NCBI GenBank assembly: GCA_965153455.1
Contig: OZ234499.1
Location: 14,752,271 to 14,816,270, forward strand
From: Sphagnum compactum
Taxonomy: Eukaryota > Bryophyta > Sphagnopsida > Sphagnales
Direction: 5' to 3'
DNA length: 64,000 nucleotides
The position numbers and the translations under genes were made by a program. The notes under the pieces are model-generated. The model ran no database searches and had not been told where the DNA came from. It was given only the letters and a program-made list of their open reading frames with translations. Shown here piece after piece: positions 23,302 through 35,902 of the stretch; the first letter of the stretch is position 1, and each line of letters starts with the position of its first letter.

Positions 23302-26300
23302 GATTCTGTGAAGCACCATCCACTGAATACTCCGATTGTTCAATGCACTAACATAGAAACGTGATCGTAGCTGCAGTCGGCCACAAGGAATTTCGTGACA
23401 TATATGCATTCGTCCCATCGGAGAGCAGCTCATATTGTTCAACTGAGGAAATGAGAAAGTTCAGGAGTCCCAGACACTGCGGATCGATGTTCAAAGTCCT
23501 TGTACGGGGAAGACTAGCTGGCTCGTAGGATTGCAAGAAGTTTCAGCTCATCAGATGATGGTGCTCATCTGGCGAATAATACTACAGTGATTTGCAGTTG
23601 ATAACACGAATCAGCAAGCAAGCGGGCATGATCCTCAAGTTTCATGAGGAGGCAAATGCACATTGTTTGGTGGGCTCCTTGAACGTGAACCACGATGTAA
23701 TGCCTGATGTTTGGGGACTAGTGAGCTTTTGAAATTCTCGAAACGGTAATCAGGGTTTTGTCTGATGATCTTACAATGACGACAGGTTAGTCTAGTCGGC
23801 CAAATCGGCGAGCCGGGCCTGCCATTCCAGGGTCAAACAAGCTGGAGTTTGTCAAACTCTGGCCTGCATATGTGAAGATGCCTCAGGTGAAGGTGGTGTG
23901 GCAGATGTAGTTGAGACTACGTACTGGTTCCCACAATACTCACACAAATAGTGAACTATAACGGAAAGAGGACTGAAATTATTCAAACTGAAACTAAATG
24001 TGAAGCCCAGGATGACAAAAAAGAACATTCTAACAAGAAGTTTTGGAGGTTTCTACCTGGGGATATTCTTAAGGAAACTATTCTGCAGTGATTCCCATTG
24101 AATTCTTTAATGCGTCTTATTATATGTGACATTGTAGTGATCCCTTCTGCGAACAATGAACGGTGCCGTGCCTGTCTTGAAGCAGGAAGTAAGTCTGTGG
24201 GGGCAAATCCGTAGGAGATGTTTACTTGTACTTCATTGTACCGTAAAGGACTCTGATGAAGCTGAAGCTCCTTTGGGGGACGTAAATTTACAAAATAGAC
24301 GGGGGACATACCATCCAGCGGGGTTTCCGTAGTCAACAAGACTAATTTGGAAAAGGCATACTCTCAAACCCCTCGATCCGCCAAGAATTTCGAGCCGCTA
24401 GAAGATTAGAAGTTGCTCCTTGTAAAGCTCCTGTTCGGCTGGCGGCACCTTCGACCGTAACTAACAACTAAGAATGGAGAAGACAGGGCCTGGGGACGGC
24501 CATGAGAAACGGTACGCAGTTACCGATTATCAGTTGGAAACATATGGTATCTACGCGGTGAACAGTGCTAAACATGTAATGTAATATTCGCAGGCACTTG
24601 TGCGGGGTTTCGTGTCCAGACCAGTTCGGGATCCATTTCTTGCAGTGGGAGTCAATCCCCCCTAACTAGATGATTAGCTGGTAATTGGAAGGTAATTGGA
24701 GGCAATCCGTTCGCAACATCTCCCAAACATCCCTGAATAACACTCCCAATTTCACTAAAGGAAAATAACATGTACATAGGTTCCCATAGCTGATGGCAAA
24801 CGTGGCAAACGTGGCAAACATCGCGTAGTCAAACATCCTGTAGGGTTGGCAAATAAAACGTCTTTCCCCGAAAAAAATTCTCTGGAAAAGGGGGCCTAGC
24901 TGTACTATCTCAGTTTACTTGTACTAGGGCACGTGAGGCTGCTGGTCACTCGCACTTCTAGTAAGCCAGCAGACGAATCAGTCTCTGCTGAAGCAGGGTT
25001 TCAGCTTTCAGTTTTCTAATGTAGCTGAAGTGGGGATCATCCGTAAGATAGTTTAGCCAAATTTGCCCATAAACAGGATATGAAAGTAAAAAGGATAAAG
25101 TATCCTTCACATTTTTGGCTACATTCTTGAACCCAATAGAGAAATCTGGCAGTTTATTAACAGAAAAATCAAAAGACATTTGGCGATACAGGAAACCCAT
25201 AAAAACAGATTTACAACCACTTTGGAAAAGAATTTAACAAACTGGCTAAATTTTGCCAGAAAAAAACACCCAGTGCTGAAAGATCTGTGCAGTGTGGAGT
25301 CAATAGTCGGTGATAAGAGGCTGCTGCGTTGTGGGAGAAGGAGAAAGCGAGAGATACATTAAATGTAAGGACTGGTCAAACTGGTTTCAGGCTTCAGCCA
25401 CCAGCTAAATTGCTATTTCCTTCAGTCGCGGAAAAACCCCAAATTAGTCGGAGGTTTGAAATACGAAGTTGCATGCCCACGAGTTTTACATGTTTCAAGG
25501 CATTGTGCAATTGTCGGTATCCATGCGACGCTCTACAGCTAGTGACTGATACTTAGCCACTTTGTAAGTTTACACAGGTAGTGTTACGTGGAAGTAGGAG
25601 GTTCACATGATAGGTCCAGAAGGTGAAACCTTGTAACTCAGTTGTGGTTCATCCACAGGCAGGAATCCTATCAGATTTTCAGTAGATGGTGCACTAGTGG
25701 TAGGCACTAGCGGGTCACATAATGGGTGGATGCCTCGTTCATACTGAAATGCAGTGGTCTCCCCCCAACGACCCTCCCCGCCCACGAGCTATGGATGGGT
25801 CCATATTGTACCAACTTGGCGCCAGTTACCGCCCTGACTATTGTGACTGATTGGGTCACCCTGCATCTGACAGAGTGACCTAGTGTGAACCAAGTTACCC
25901 TGGAGGATGGATGGTACGTGGATGAGATACACTTTTTCATTCTATTCTTGTCACATAGGCTAACCACAGCAGTTACCTATGTAGGAACCATGCACATACA
26001 TCTGCCTACCTAGAAATGGCCAAGTGCTGTACCTACTTGCCTACCTACATATAAGTACAACCACTCACATTTGCTACCTACTTAACTATAATATTTATTA
26101 TGTAGCCAATTACAGAGGCAAATTATCCCATGAGCCTAGAGTCTGGAGTATGCATAAACTTAGAAACAAACATGGGATGAATATAAGCATTCATCTTCAT
26201 TATAGATGAATGTTTTATTTTATTATTAAGTTTTTATCCTTGTGAATTGTGAATGTGTAAGTTAATCACACTTTTCAATGTGTAAATACCAATTTCTTGT

Positions 26301-27030
26301 TGAATCTCTTGTTGACTAATCAAAGGCTGTTGCAATCATGTTAAATTGTATACATATCAATGAGACTTTTCTGAAATAAAATGAATTACATGGAACTAAT
26401 TGGCTTCATGTTGCCCAAAGTGTTTAGTACCATCATTTTCGATTGCGATGTTCATCAATTCGGAACCTTCGATCAACGGTATAATATAATCACCAGCTTC
26501 TTGGCCTATGGAGGAGAGGATTTGACAAGCGTTTAAATAAAGTTACGTCCCTCTCATCAAAGCAGGCCCGACTAGCTGGCAGGCAAATAGGCAGCATTCA
26601 TGATTACCGAATGCGAAAAATTGTAAAAACTCACAGCCATCTACAGTTCGCCATGAATTCAGGTACTTTGTACGTGTTCTACTGCGCGCTTGAGGAGCCC
26701 ATTCTAACTGTTTGGACATTGCATTGTCTGGTCAACGGCAAATTATCCTAGCAGTACTCGCCTAGTGGCATCAAGTCGCGAGTTCCATGATGGGTATCTT
26801 CTGGCAAAATACTCATCATCTTCCTCCGTAGGACTGAAATCAACAGAAATCAAGCGGCGTTTAGTGCACCTTTGCAATTCTTGGTGTAATAAGATTGGGA
26901 GCTGCTCTCTGCTGGGAACCCAAGCATGAGCGAGGAAATTACTCTGGTAGACAACAGCTGCTCACGGGCAATTCCTGTATTGGTGCGAGGAATCATCCTG
27001 GTCACAGGGATGCTCTTGCAGACAGCCTGC
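23302..27030. other. GC-richer island without a recognised gene
   Basis: Less AT-rich and visibly richer in CpG than the flanks. Several frames of 60-120 codons occur (for example 23983-24339 minus) but none shows a motif. GTGGCAAAC repeats three times at 24793-24820. TAGGTAG/CTACCTAC words occur at 25970-26060. Confidence 0.45.
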
Positions 27031-27110
27031 TGCGTGGCTATATTTACAACTGCTCCTGAAGACTGATCTCTTCACAAGCTACTTGCCGGCTTCATCGACT
27101 CGTATCTCGT
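27031..27110 (+). promoter_or_regulatory. conserved core promoter of gene B
   Basis: TATA-like CTATATTTA (27038-27046), then CTGATCTCTTCACAAGCT (27063-27080) and GCTTCATCGACTC, matching the blocks upstream of A and C. The ATG of B lies about 440 bp downstream, which allows a long leader or a 5' UTR intron. Confidence 0.7.
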
Positions 27111-27482
27111 TTCAGAGCCCGCAGTCTCTCGCTCTTAAGCACATACAGCCTCCACTCTCATTCCCACAAGTCTGCTAAATCAGTAGTTCTTACGCCACTG
27201 GATGCTCTCTGAACGTCAGTTTGCATAGCTATCTGAAATTCCAAGCTTCTGTTCTGGGTCTCGGACGAGCAGAACTACTGGTCTACTGGTAGATGACTCA
27301 TGATTGACAAGGTTCTAGATACGGATTCCTCATCGTAACAGTATAGTCCGTAAAGCCTACCTGAGGGACTGGACTGCTTTCTCACAAACAACTGGAGAAC
27401 ATCCTTTCACTATCCCCATAAGTTTTAAGCGCTTCTTTTCCTTTTCTTCTGAGACCGCATACACACACGTTACCTTCACACA

Positions 27483-27602
27483 ATGGCGATCCTGAGTGCT
27501 CAGACGAAGGTGATGATCAATTACCCTGATCCCCACCGGTGCACAGAATTTCCCTGCCCTGTGTGCAATCCACCACCACCACCACCACCACCAGAGACTT
27601 GA
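27483..27602 (+). CDS. Cys-motif protein B (39 residues, poly-Pro tail)
   Basis: Short frame of 39 codons. It starts MAILSAQTKVMINYPDP, continues HRCTEFPCPVCN and ends in eight Pro encoded by a (CCA)8 run, then ET and TGA. The N-terminus aligns with A and C, and the single motif H-R-C-T-x4-C-x2-C pattern matches motifs 2 and 3 of A (HRCTRFPSPVC, HKCTSYPCPYC). A homologous TATA block lies upstream. It may be a truncated copy or a minimal family member, and (CCA)n is a microsatellite that could change the tail length. Expression is unproven and the function unknown. Confidence 0.6.
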   Translation: MAILSAQTKVMINYPDPHRCTEFPCPVCNPPPPPPPPET

Positions 27603-28714
27603 TCAATGTAGTCAAGTTCAGCTGCATTAATTAGTCCTCAGACAGTTCAAATTTGGTATCTACAAGGAAAACGTATCCGTGAACGGTTTTCTTTGTCGTG
27701 ACTTCAGAATTCAATTTGCCCACGAATTTCATTCCGAACATAATTCATTTGTGTTATTTCTACCTATAGAATTTACATCATACAAAGACGTGTCCACTTG
27801 CTGTTCTAGCTTTTAAATGTGTGCATGTACAGGGTTTATCAATGATTTTTTAGAGTTCCCAAGTTTACAGTAGGGAGTTTAGCTAGTTGGCTAGACTCTA
27901 ATATAACAGCTATTATGTGTTTTTCATCCTAATCTGACGTCGTTTAGAAGCTATTCGATTGGCCTTCGTACTCTAGAGATCGCCAGGATGGTGGAAATAG
28001 CTTCCTTTGTAAATTGGATCATTTGATCCTTTAAATAATGGCATATTTACAGAATGTGTGACTCTTCGGTCTCTGAGATTGAATCTGGGAATCCCTCCAG
28101 CGTACTATTTGCTCCATCTATGCCTTTGTGTGGTTTTAGAATCTCAATTCATTGAATAGTTGCAGCGTCGACCTTGGATGTCGATATTGCAGGAATTCAG
28201 GTACTTAACACTTAATGACAGCTCTGGCCTCTACCAGACTTGTTACCATTCAATGCGTACATAGATATAAATTCATTTTTCTTTAGGTGAACGACGTCCT
28301 AGCTCGGGTTTAGCTTGATGAGCTCTTAAAGGTATCCATGATAGAACCTGACATACTACATGTTATTCATGTTCTGTTGCACGTTTTGTTGCCATCTGGA
28401 TGTCTTTAGTTGTATTAATGACTAGAATGACTGGATTAGGATTGGATTCAGTGGTATTCTCTCCGCAGAACGTGCGGTTGCAATTCATGTTCATAGATGG
28501 AAATAAGCTATGTAGATATTGCATGCTACCTTCTAGAATCTAGATCTGTATTCTGTATGCAAGGTTTTTGGGGGTAAGCCGGCCACATGGTCCGCGTCGT
28601 CAGTTCTCTTATCGATTCAAGATCATCCATTATCTGCAAATAGATAAAAACAGTCAATAGACTTTCCAAACTCGCCTGAAGTTATCACAAATACACATTT
28701 CATGCGGACTCTCA
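27603..28714. other. no gene seen
   Basis: 3' flank of gene B. Composition is moderate, with no recognised motif. Confidence 0.4.
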
Positions 28715-29158
28715 ATGATTTGCCTCGTTCATGACCCCATCCCAGTTTCTCGCCAGGTTGTCGCTGGAAGCTCCCATGCTGACAGGGTGCACAAAGAAAG
28801 GGCTTTGATGTGCACTCGCCAAATCGTTCCTCGCCTGATCCTTAATATCTGCTGTTCATTGCCCGTCAAACTCGGCGGTCAGAACACCTACTACTATGCC
28901 GACTGTTCAATTACGCGACCTGAAATTACTGGACTCTGTCAGTCTTTAATCTTGACTATGTATGCCGAGTGCGTTGTTGCAACGTGGGAATGTTACCTTC
29001 TGCAAGCACTTCGAGCTCAATTTCGAAGGGCCTTTTGCACGTCATTGCAATTTCTCCGTAGAATTCAAATAATTCAGTTAGTCATATCCTTGCTTCATGG
29101 TCTTGGTTTTCCTTTCCCGCCAAACATCTTTTCAGAGACAAAGTTAACAAGCGACTAA
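28715..29158 (+). CDS. unrecognised 147-residue open frame
   Basis: The longest plus-strand open frame of the island (147 codons), starting MICLVHDPIPVSRQ. It has nine or so scattered Cys, no repeated Cys motif and a hydrophobic stretch near the C-terminus (IQLVISLLHGLGFPFPP). It does not resemble genes A-C, and no promoter block of their type was seen upstream. It may be a chance frame in moderately GC-rich DNA or an exon. Confidence 0.2.
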   Translation: MICLVHDPIPVSRQVVAGSSHADRVHKERALMCTRQIVPRLILNICCSLPVKLGGQNTYYYADCSITRPEITGLCQSLILTMYAECVVATWECYLLQALRAQFRRAFCTSLQFLRRIQIIQLVISLLHGLGFPFPPNIFSETKLTSD

Positions 29159-29711
29159 ACAGAGGAAGCCACGTACGACAGGAGTGCCCGGAAGGAATAT
29201 AGAATAACTGAAAGTCTTACTGAAGCCTTTGTAACAAGCTAGTTCCGGGTCGTTCACATAAAAGCGGTCATATCTAATAATGAGATTTTTTCTGCAGCCC
29301 TAGTTCCCTAGCACATGACATAGAGATGAATTACCTTTACTCAGTATGTTTAGTACAGTTCGCTCTTAGTCAAGTTATACTACAAAATTGCAGATCCGGT
29401 CATGTTTACCGATGAGATCTGCAGAGAGTTCTCATTATGCCACTCAAGAATACATACGATGGTTGAAGGGTCCAAACACTGAAACATTTCTTTTGTTATA
29501 TTTTGGCAGAAGAGTTTTGAAATAGTTCATTGAATTACTCCATGAGAATGTGTGGGAAGCTAATGATTTTCAGTGGTTCCTCCAATATCTTTAAGTGCAT
29601 TAGTGCATTCATTCATGAGGATGGATTGGTCTCTGTTATGATTAAGCTTTTTGGATAACTAGGCATTTCATGCACTTTGTTTTTTAAAAAAATTCTCTCT
29701 GCTATGACACA

Positions 29712-30330
29712 TTGGAATTTGGAAGTGTGCTCACACAACTTTTCAGTTTTGACAAGTTTCACAGTTAATAGCTTTGGAAGTGTGTACACATAATTTTCAG
29801 TATTGATAAGTTTCAAAGTTAATATAATTTTAGAAGTGTGCCTACACAAATTTTCAGTTTTGACAAGTTTCACAATTAATAATTTTGGAAGTGTGCTCAC
29901 ATAACTCTGCAGTTTTGACAAGTTTCATAGTTACTAACTTTGGAAGTGTGCTCACATAACTTTTCAGTTTTGACAAGTTTCACAGTTAATAGCTTTGGAA
30001 GCGTGTTCACACAACTTTTCAGTTTTGATAAATTTTTCAATTAATAGTTTTGAAAGTGTGCTCACACAACTTTTTAGTTTTAATAAATTTTTCAATTAGT
30101 AGTTTTGAAAGTGTGCTCACACAACTCTTTGGTTCCGATAAGTTTCTTAGTTAATAATTTTGAAAGTGCTCTCACACAACTGTTTAGTTTTGATAAGTTT
30201 CTTAATTAATAGTTTTGAAAATGTGCTCACACAATTCTTTAGTTTTGAAAAGTCACAATTAATAATTTTGAAAGTGTGCTCATACAACTCTTCAGTTTTG
30301 ACAAGTTTCACAGTTAATAGTTTGCAGAAC
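29712..30330. repeat. 55-60-bp tandem array, about 11 copies
   Basis: Units of the form TTTGGAAGTGTGCTCACAC, AACTTTTCAGTTTTGACAAG and TTTCACAGTTAATAGC, starting near 29717, 29772, 29827 and so on, moderately diverged. The array creates repetitive open frames on both strands (29613-29921 and 30147-30344 minus), with periodic TVKLVKTE-type peptides that are artefacts. Confidence 0.9.
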
Positions 30331-30690
30331 AATGTGAGCACCAAAGATCACAAATGTGTCAAATAAAAATATATTAAATTTTTGTTGTAATGAACTGATA
30401 AACTGTATCATAGAGTTAATATTTAGAGTCTCTGTCCAAGTGGACTTCTAAGTTGGTCTTCTTCTTGGTGATAAATGACTTTCTTCAAGCTGCTTTCACC
30501 AGAGCTCAACGAGTTCATGGCCCTGTCTGAAACAGAATCTTTAGCTTCCTTGTATCTTTCAATAATAACGAATCTCTGTTTAAGATTGATTTCAAGTACT
30601 TGACTTTTGGGTTTTATGCATGGATCTGTCAGCGTTGAAGATTTTCCAAGTCACCAGCTACACAACTAGAAAAGAAAAATGCCCTCAAAG
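30331..30690. other. no gene seen
   Basis: Spacer between the tandem array and the MITE-like repeat. No motif was recognised. Confidence 0.4.
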
Positions 30691-30692
30691 GT

Positions 30693-30871
30693 GGGCGTTT
30701 TTTACTTTTCGGGATGCCCGCTTTACTTTTTTTATTTTTAATCTCATAACCTGCAGGTACCCCTGTAGTACTTTCCGGGTATCACGGTAGATCTTTTAAA
30801 GAAAATAGAAAATGGGTCTTCCTCTTTGGCCGCAGCATTGTAGCTGCGAGTTTTACCCCGGCTAACGCACT
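30693..30871 (+). mobile_element. MITE-like repeat, copy 1
   Basis: The interior (GCAGGTACC, GTACT, CGGGTATCACGGTA at 30752-30795) matches the reverse complement of 40795-40850. The right end GAGTTTTACCCCGGCTAACGC (30849-30869) is the inverted form of the left end of the copy near 40910. Together the two partial copies imply an element with terminal repeats of the type GCGTTAGCCGGGGTAAAA. No coding sequence is present. Confidence 0.5.
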
Positions 30872-30888
30872 AAGGTGTTGCCCTGTAC

Positions 30889-31120
30889 GAAAATCGTCCT
30901 AGGTGCTGACGGCCGATTACGGCACACAAGGATGGAGTTGAGCTCGACGTAAGTACTGTTCCGTTAATCATTCTCTTTTGCTTGAAGCTCTCTCCGAGTT
31001 CCCCGCGTATTGCAATACGGAGACATCGTCTATCAACTGTCCGCAGATGGCTATCAAAAATTGATTGCAATAGCAGGATAGACATCTGAAGACTGAAAGC
31101 AGCCTCCGACAATATCAGCA
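30889..31120 (-). pseudogene. Cys-family fragment D (inverted body piece)
   Basis: Reading leftward, the DNA aligns with 39450-39600 of gene C over about 170 bp (for example GCTGCTTTCAGT, TTCAGATG, CGCAATCAATTT-like, CATCTGCGGAC and AAGCAAA-GAGAATGA). In the ancestral frame D carries tandem stops (INF followed by two stops), while a second frame stays open (30870-31148) and reads LILSEAAFSLQM against LILSKAAFSFQM in C. The fragment lacks the start and the Cys motifs. It lies directly next to a promoter fragment pointing the other way (31121-31225), so the locus is a rearranged, broken duplicate. Confidence 0.65.
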
Positions 31121-31225
31121 AGCAGACTAGACATAACTCCTTCCGCAAACTGATATCTTGACGAGCTAGCTAGTAGTCACCAGCTTCATCACCTCACACA
31201 TAGAAGCTGCAATCTCTCTGCATGG
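31121..31225 (+). promoter_or_regulatory. orphan copy of the Cys-family core promoter (D)
   Basis: GCAGACTAGACATAACTCC and CTGATATCTTGACGAGCT (31150-31167), then GTCACCAGCTTCATCACCTC and CTGCAATCTCT. This is nearly collinear with 38829-38925 upstream of C, but the TATA box has decayed to TAGACATAA. Homology stops near 31225 and no family frame follows, so it is probably inactive. Confidence 0.7.
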
Positions 31226-32470
31226 ACAATAACTGAACTCTTAAAAACTGTAAGGAGTATACATAAATTTGACGACATCCTCCCCCGAAAAAAAGAAATT
31301 TGTCTCTTGTAGGCGATTGTTTTTTCAAAAAACAGGGAATTTGTCAAAGAATATTCCGTTTTCAGAAAACTGTGTACCCTTTTGGCAAATTTTTGCCAAA
31401 AAAACAGGGACTGTTCAAACCCCAGTTGTTTGAAACTAACCATTCCTTTTTAAAAAGACATTTGAGAAATTTGGGTGCGTTCAGTTGTTTTTGAATTCTC
31501 CGATGTTGCATCATGTTGGGTAGCATCCCAAAATGAAGTTGATTTTAAATGGTGACATGCTTTTAAAACTTGTTTAATTTGTAACAATACTAGTTGTGAA
31601 AAATTTGTTACCAAACTGAAATCAAAGTGAAAATGTGGTGAATCTTTTAGCAAAAAAATTCCAAATTTTGTCAATTTTTAAAGGGAAAAGAAAATATTAT
31701 GATAGAATAATCTCTAATTTTCATTTTTCACACTTTGGTGAAATTTCACATCAAACAAAATGTTGCCAAGTTTGTCATTTAAATTCAGCAATGATTGCAC
31801 CTAAATTCAGTGGTTTCTACATACACAAATACAATATCATATGGATGTTCCGTACATAATTGATATTAAACAAGCCAAAAAGGGTGTCAGACAATGAAGA
31901 AATTTAGTCAAAATTTACAAAATATTTATGTTTTACCATTTAAAACCATGAATCATGGCAGTCATGACAAGTTTTTTTTTTTTTTCATTCATATGAATGT
32001 TAAGGAATTCAAGCCAAAAATTTATTGGATAAAATTTTAAATTAAAGTTCCAATTTAAAACCTTTGAAAGTGAGCGCCTATTGCATTGAAAGGAATCAAT
32101 TTTACAAAGGACTACCAAAAGAATATGCACAATTGCGAACAAAGATAACTTCCAAATTGTTAATTCTAGAATCTACTTTGACATGGAGCAAATTTTTTAC
32201 ATCGTCCTTTTTTTTATATCCCCAATGTAGCAACTTGCAAAAACTCAATCACTCCATTAGACCTAATTAGAAACAAATAACAAAAATAAGAAAATGTGAT
32301 GTTCATGCATAATGAAATCATTGGAATAGAAGCCAACCTTGAATTACTAGATGCCCCAACCCAAAATGTTTAAGTTAAAGCATAGATAAATATTCCAAAA
32401 TTTGAAAAAAAAACCATACATCTATGCCAACAAAAGTAGCAATCTTCTTACATAGGAAGAAGGCCATAAA
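31226..32470. other. no gene seen
   Basis: AT-rich sequence with TTTTTGCCAAAAA-type words and short incidental frames. No motif was recognised. Confidence 0.4.
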
Positions 32471-32567
32471 ACTAACCACCTAGTGGTCTCCCTAATGCAA
32501 TTTCTCCTTTGAGCGCATTCCCAAATTGTTGTGTAATTCATAAGAAAGTTTCAAGCTTGTAAAATTC

Positions 32568-32801
32568 TTAGGCATGCATTTTAACCACCAAGTTTAAATG
32601 GATAGTCAAATGGTTACGAAACTTATATTTCATGAAGTTGACTATGGAAAAGGTTTTTTCATCCTCTACATTGCTTAGGACCATAACAATGGCCAACATT
32701 ACAAACCTGTGATATTTTAACAATTTTTGACCCATGATAGCATTAGAAGCCAAACATCCCCACAATTTGGTTGTGGGGTTATAATCAAGTGGTGGATGCA
32801 A
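32568..32801 (-). pseudogene. hAT transposase C-terminal dimerisation domain remnant
   Basis: The minus-strand frame of 77 codons contains KLWGCLASN, LKYHRFVMLAIVMVLSNVED and EKTFSIVNFMKYKFRNHLTIH, followed by LNLVVKMHA. The pattern (LAxxVLSxxxxExxFSxxxxxKxxxRNxLxxxxLxxLVxM) is that of the hAT-family C-terminal dimerisation domain. The upstream catalytic part of the transposase was not found in the adjoining 1 kb, and the frame ends at MHA. This is an isolated relic of a hAT element. Confidence 0.8.
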
Positions 32802-35800
32802 GGTACCATGGGAACAAGGTTATTAATGTCGACCTTGTCACGTCATGTCAATCACATCAATTTAGACGTCAATGCAACCTATCATCATGTCAATTTAGGG
32901 TCAACCTAGGGTCAAGTTATACTAAGTACAATAATTTTTGTATCAAGGGTAAAATAGTTACCCTTGCAAATTTAGCATGTATAGATTATGTAAAAAAGTT
33001 ACCATGCAGATCCTACAAGTGCATTCTTGGTTGAAGAATTAAAAGAAAATTAAAGGATGAAACTATTTAAAATGTTGTAATCAAAAAAAATTGTTGGATT
33101 TTTTTATATAAATAGAAATATTTTAGCCGTCCATTTAATTTACAACATTGATTTCAACAATTTGTTACATCATGTAATTAATTTCAATTGACCATCATCA
33201 TGAAATGGGTTATAGATTTGAACAGTAATGTGGAACACCTAGCTTTTGATGTGGATCAACAATATATATGGATTATTCATCTGGATTTGGAAAGTGGTGT
33301 GACAAGATTTGTGACTAGGGATGTATATGTAATAGTTATAGCACAAGTGGACATAGACTATGCAAGTAATATTCACCCTAACCCTTTCTATTTTTGTAAC
33401 TTGTATTGCATTTTCAATGTTCATAATCACATGCATTGGATTTTGGAAAATGAATATTTGGGTTTTTTTGTATGGTAGGGATTGTTGATTACCTTATGAA
33501 AGATCTGGAAGGAAGATTTCCTACTCATGGGGTGATGGATAAGATGGGTGTGGTGTATCCACAATGTTGGCTATAGCTAAATGCAGAAGCAAGTTTTTCC
33601 AAACATTTATGTGTGATTAAAAAAAGCATATTTCCACCCCCAAGAAAGTGGGCAATTCTGATCTATGGGTGCTTAGAGTGCTTTTAGTAGTTGCACTTGA
33701 CATTAAACAATTTATGTTCATCAATGAAATCAAATGTGGTTGATGCCATGGCCAAACCTTTTGATGTGAATCATGTCTTTTGGCTTTAGTGCACTCTTTT
33801 AACATCCAAAGTTCTTTTTTCTTCTTTTCCAAAATATTTCAAATTGGCAAAGATTACCATGGTACAAGTTATTGGGAGTGTAGAGGATGAGTGCTACTCA
33901 TCTTTTTGGCATTTTGCAAATCCAAGTTGCAGAATTGACTCACTACCAACCTAGAACACATATTTAATTAATCTAGGATTAAATTGTTAATTTAAGACTT
34001 TACCCAACTTGGTGGATGGTATGAACTCTGCTTGGTGACCGCTAGATTTAAAAAATGTAACCTTACATTCAAGTAAAACAACAATCATTCAAGAAATATT
34101 ACATCCATGTAAACATTTTGTCTCAAAAAAATTCATACCAGTTTTTTTATGCAACATTTTCAATAATTGTTTTTAATACATTAAAAGACACAAAGCCAAT
34201 TTGACAATAACAACATTGTCAATGGATCCATCTGTCTTACTCATATTGTAACAAATTTAATATGCTGGTTTCAAAATGAATATATTAGTAGGTTTGGTGC
34301 TCAGAATGTTTTCTCAAAAATTTTACAACCTTCATAATTTTCCATATCTAGAAGCATTTGAGCAATGGTGAGCAAAGTGTCCTCGATATGGTGTGGGAGT
34401 TTAGGTTTAAAACTTCCTAGTTTCAACTCAACAATTTTTTGGCAACATTGTTGGCTGATATTTTTAATTTTTTGTGTAAATGAAGTTCGGATACCACTTC
34501 ATATTTCCAAGTTGCTATTTTTCTCTTGTGTCTCTTTCCAAGATTATTCTAATGTGGCTTATGGATAGTTTTGTATGTAATTAACCTTTGTTTTGTAGGA
34601 CACTTGTGTTGCAATGGGCAGTTTAAAAGGTTTGATCCCCTCACAAGTGATTGCCTATTGTTTGTTTTCAATTTTTAATTTGTTGTGGCCATTGGTTTGT
34701 TGTATTGAATTTTGGCCAATGATTCATGAGCCATTGAGCATTGTGGTCACTTGTTATTAGTTGTATGGTTTTATTAAGAAGTCTTTGTGATTCAGTAGAA
34801 GGTTGCCAAGTTCTAACTTGCTTAGGATTCTCTTTCTGAGAATTGGCAAAGGCTAGAAACCCTACAACAACTTGGTGGCAGGAGCCAAAATTCTTTAAAA
34901 AATCTGATCCCTGCAGCCAGAAACAAACACCTTGAAAAAAAAACAACTAATCGCCTAATTAAACTTCATTTCTCCTTAATTTTTGCCAAAAAAATACCAG
35001 TAAAGAAAACCTTTAGCCAGCTGGACTCCAACCCATTCCAACCAGTGGCCAGCTTAGCACCACAAGGGCTGAAACAGTAGCCAAATGTCATATTTTTGCA
35101 AAACAGAAAAAAAACACTGTTTGACCCTGTCATAAGTGACTTCGGAAAACGTGGAAACATTTACAATCTCTAGGATTGATGGAATTGGAGCTGCTAGTAT
35201 GCTAAAGTTAGAACTCTGGTCCATGGGGGAGAATTGTCAAACCCTTTTTCTATGGGGAACGATGTCGGAATGGACCCCATAATGTCCCCATTCATTTGTA
35301 CTTGCAAACGTGAAATTCTTTTTGACCGCCTAAATCTTCTAATAGGCCCGCAAACCACCAGTCTGGTGCTGAAAAGTTTGTGACACCTCTAGTGCGCGGT
35401 CAGGGAAAGTAGAAGCTGAAGAAACTGATCAGAAATGGATGGTCAAGCGTTGAGTCTTCGGTTACCAGTTCATCCCCATGTTTTTGTAATTATGGACATT
35501 CCAACAGCACCTTAGTAGGGGTTACAGCCCCAAAGAACAATTCACATTTTGAGAAAATTTGCCACACAAAATAAAGTGTTCATACATATCTACCCCTTGG
35601 ATACAGTTTATTTGATTTCATGGCAGTATCAGCATTTTCTTTAAGTGAAAAAATTCACCAAATTTTTTGACCTATACGAAGGACTTTTCATGGAAAATAC
35701 CGCCCAAATTCGCAAAATTTTGAAGAAAGAAAATTACAAATTGCCATATTTTAAAGGTAAGTTCCAATAGGTAGCCACGATTATAGAAAGATTTTGTATT

Positions 35801-35902
35801 TTTTCTACTTTCATGTCTAGTATGTAGCCAAATTAGACTAAATTATTTTCTGGATGATATCCACTTTGACTACATCAGACAATCGTTAAAAGAAACCCAA
35901 AT
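32802..35902. other. no gene recognised
   Basis: AT-rich. A 96-codon plus frame at 33188-33478 (FDVDQQYIWIIHLDLESG) and frames near 34668-35160 minus show no motif I know. They may be relics of transposon-associated genes, but nothing in the sequence decides this. Confidence 0.4.

Noticed and set aside
23983-24339. 118-codon minus-strand frame
   Set aside because: No motif, no promoter block, and frames of this size are expected by chance in the GC-richer island.
29613-30366. Repetitive protein frames on both strands
   Set aside because: Produced by the 55-60-bp array, with peptide periodicity equal to the DNA period.
33188-33478. 96-codon frame with FDVDQQYIWIIHLDLESG
   Set aside because: Looks protein-like but matches no domain I can name, and it is not continuous with the hAT remnant, which lies on the other strand.
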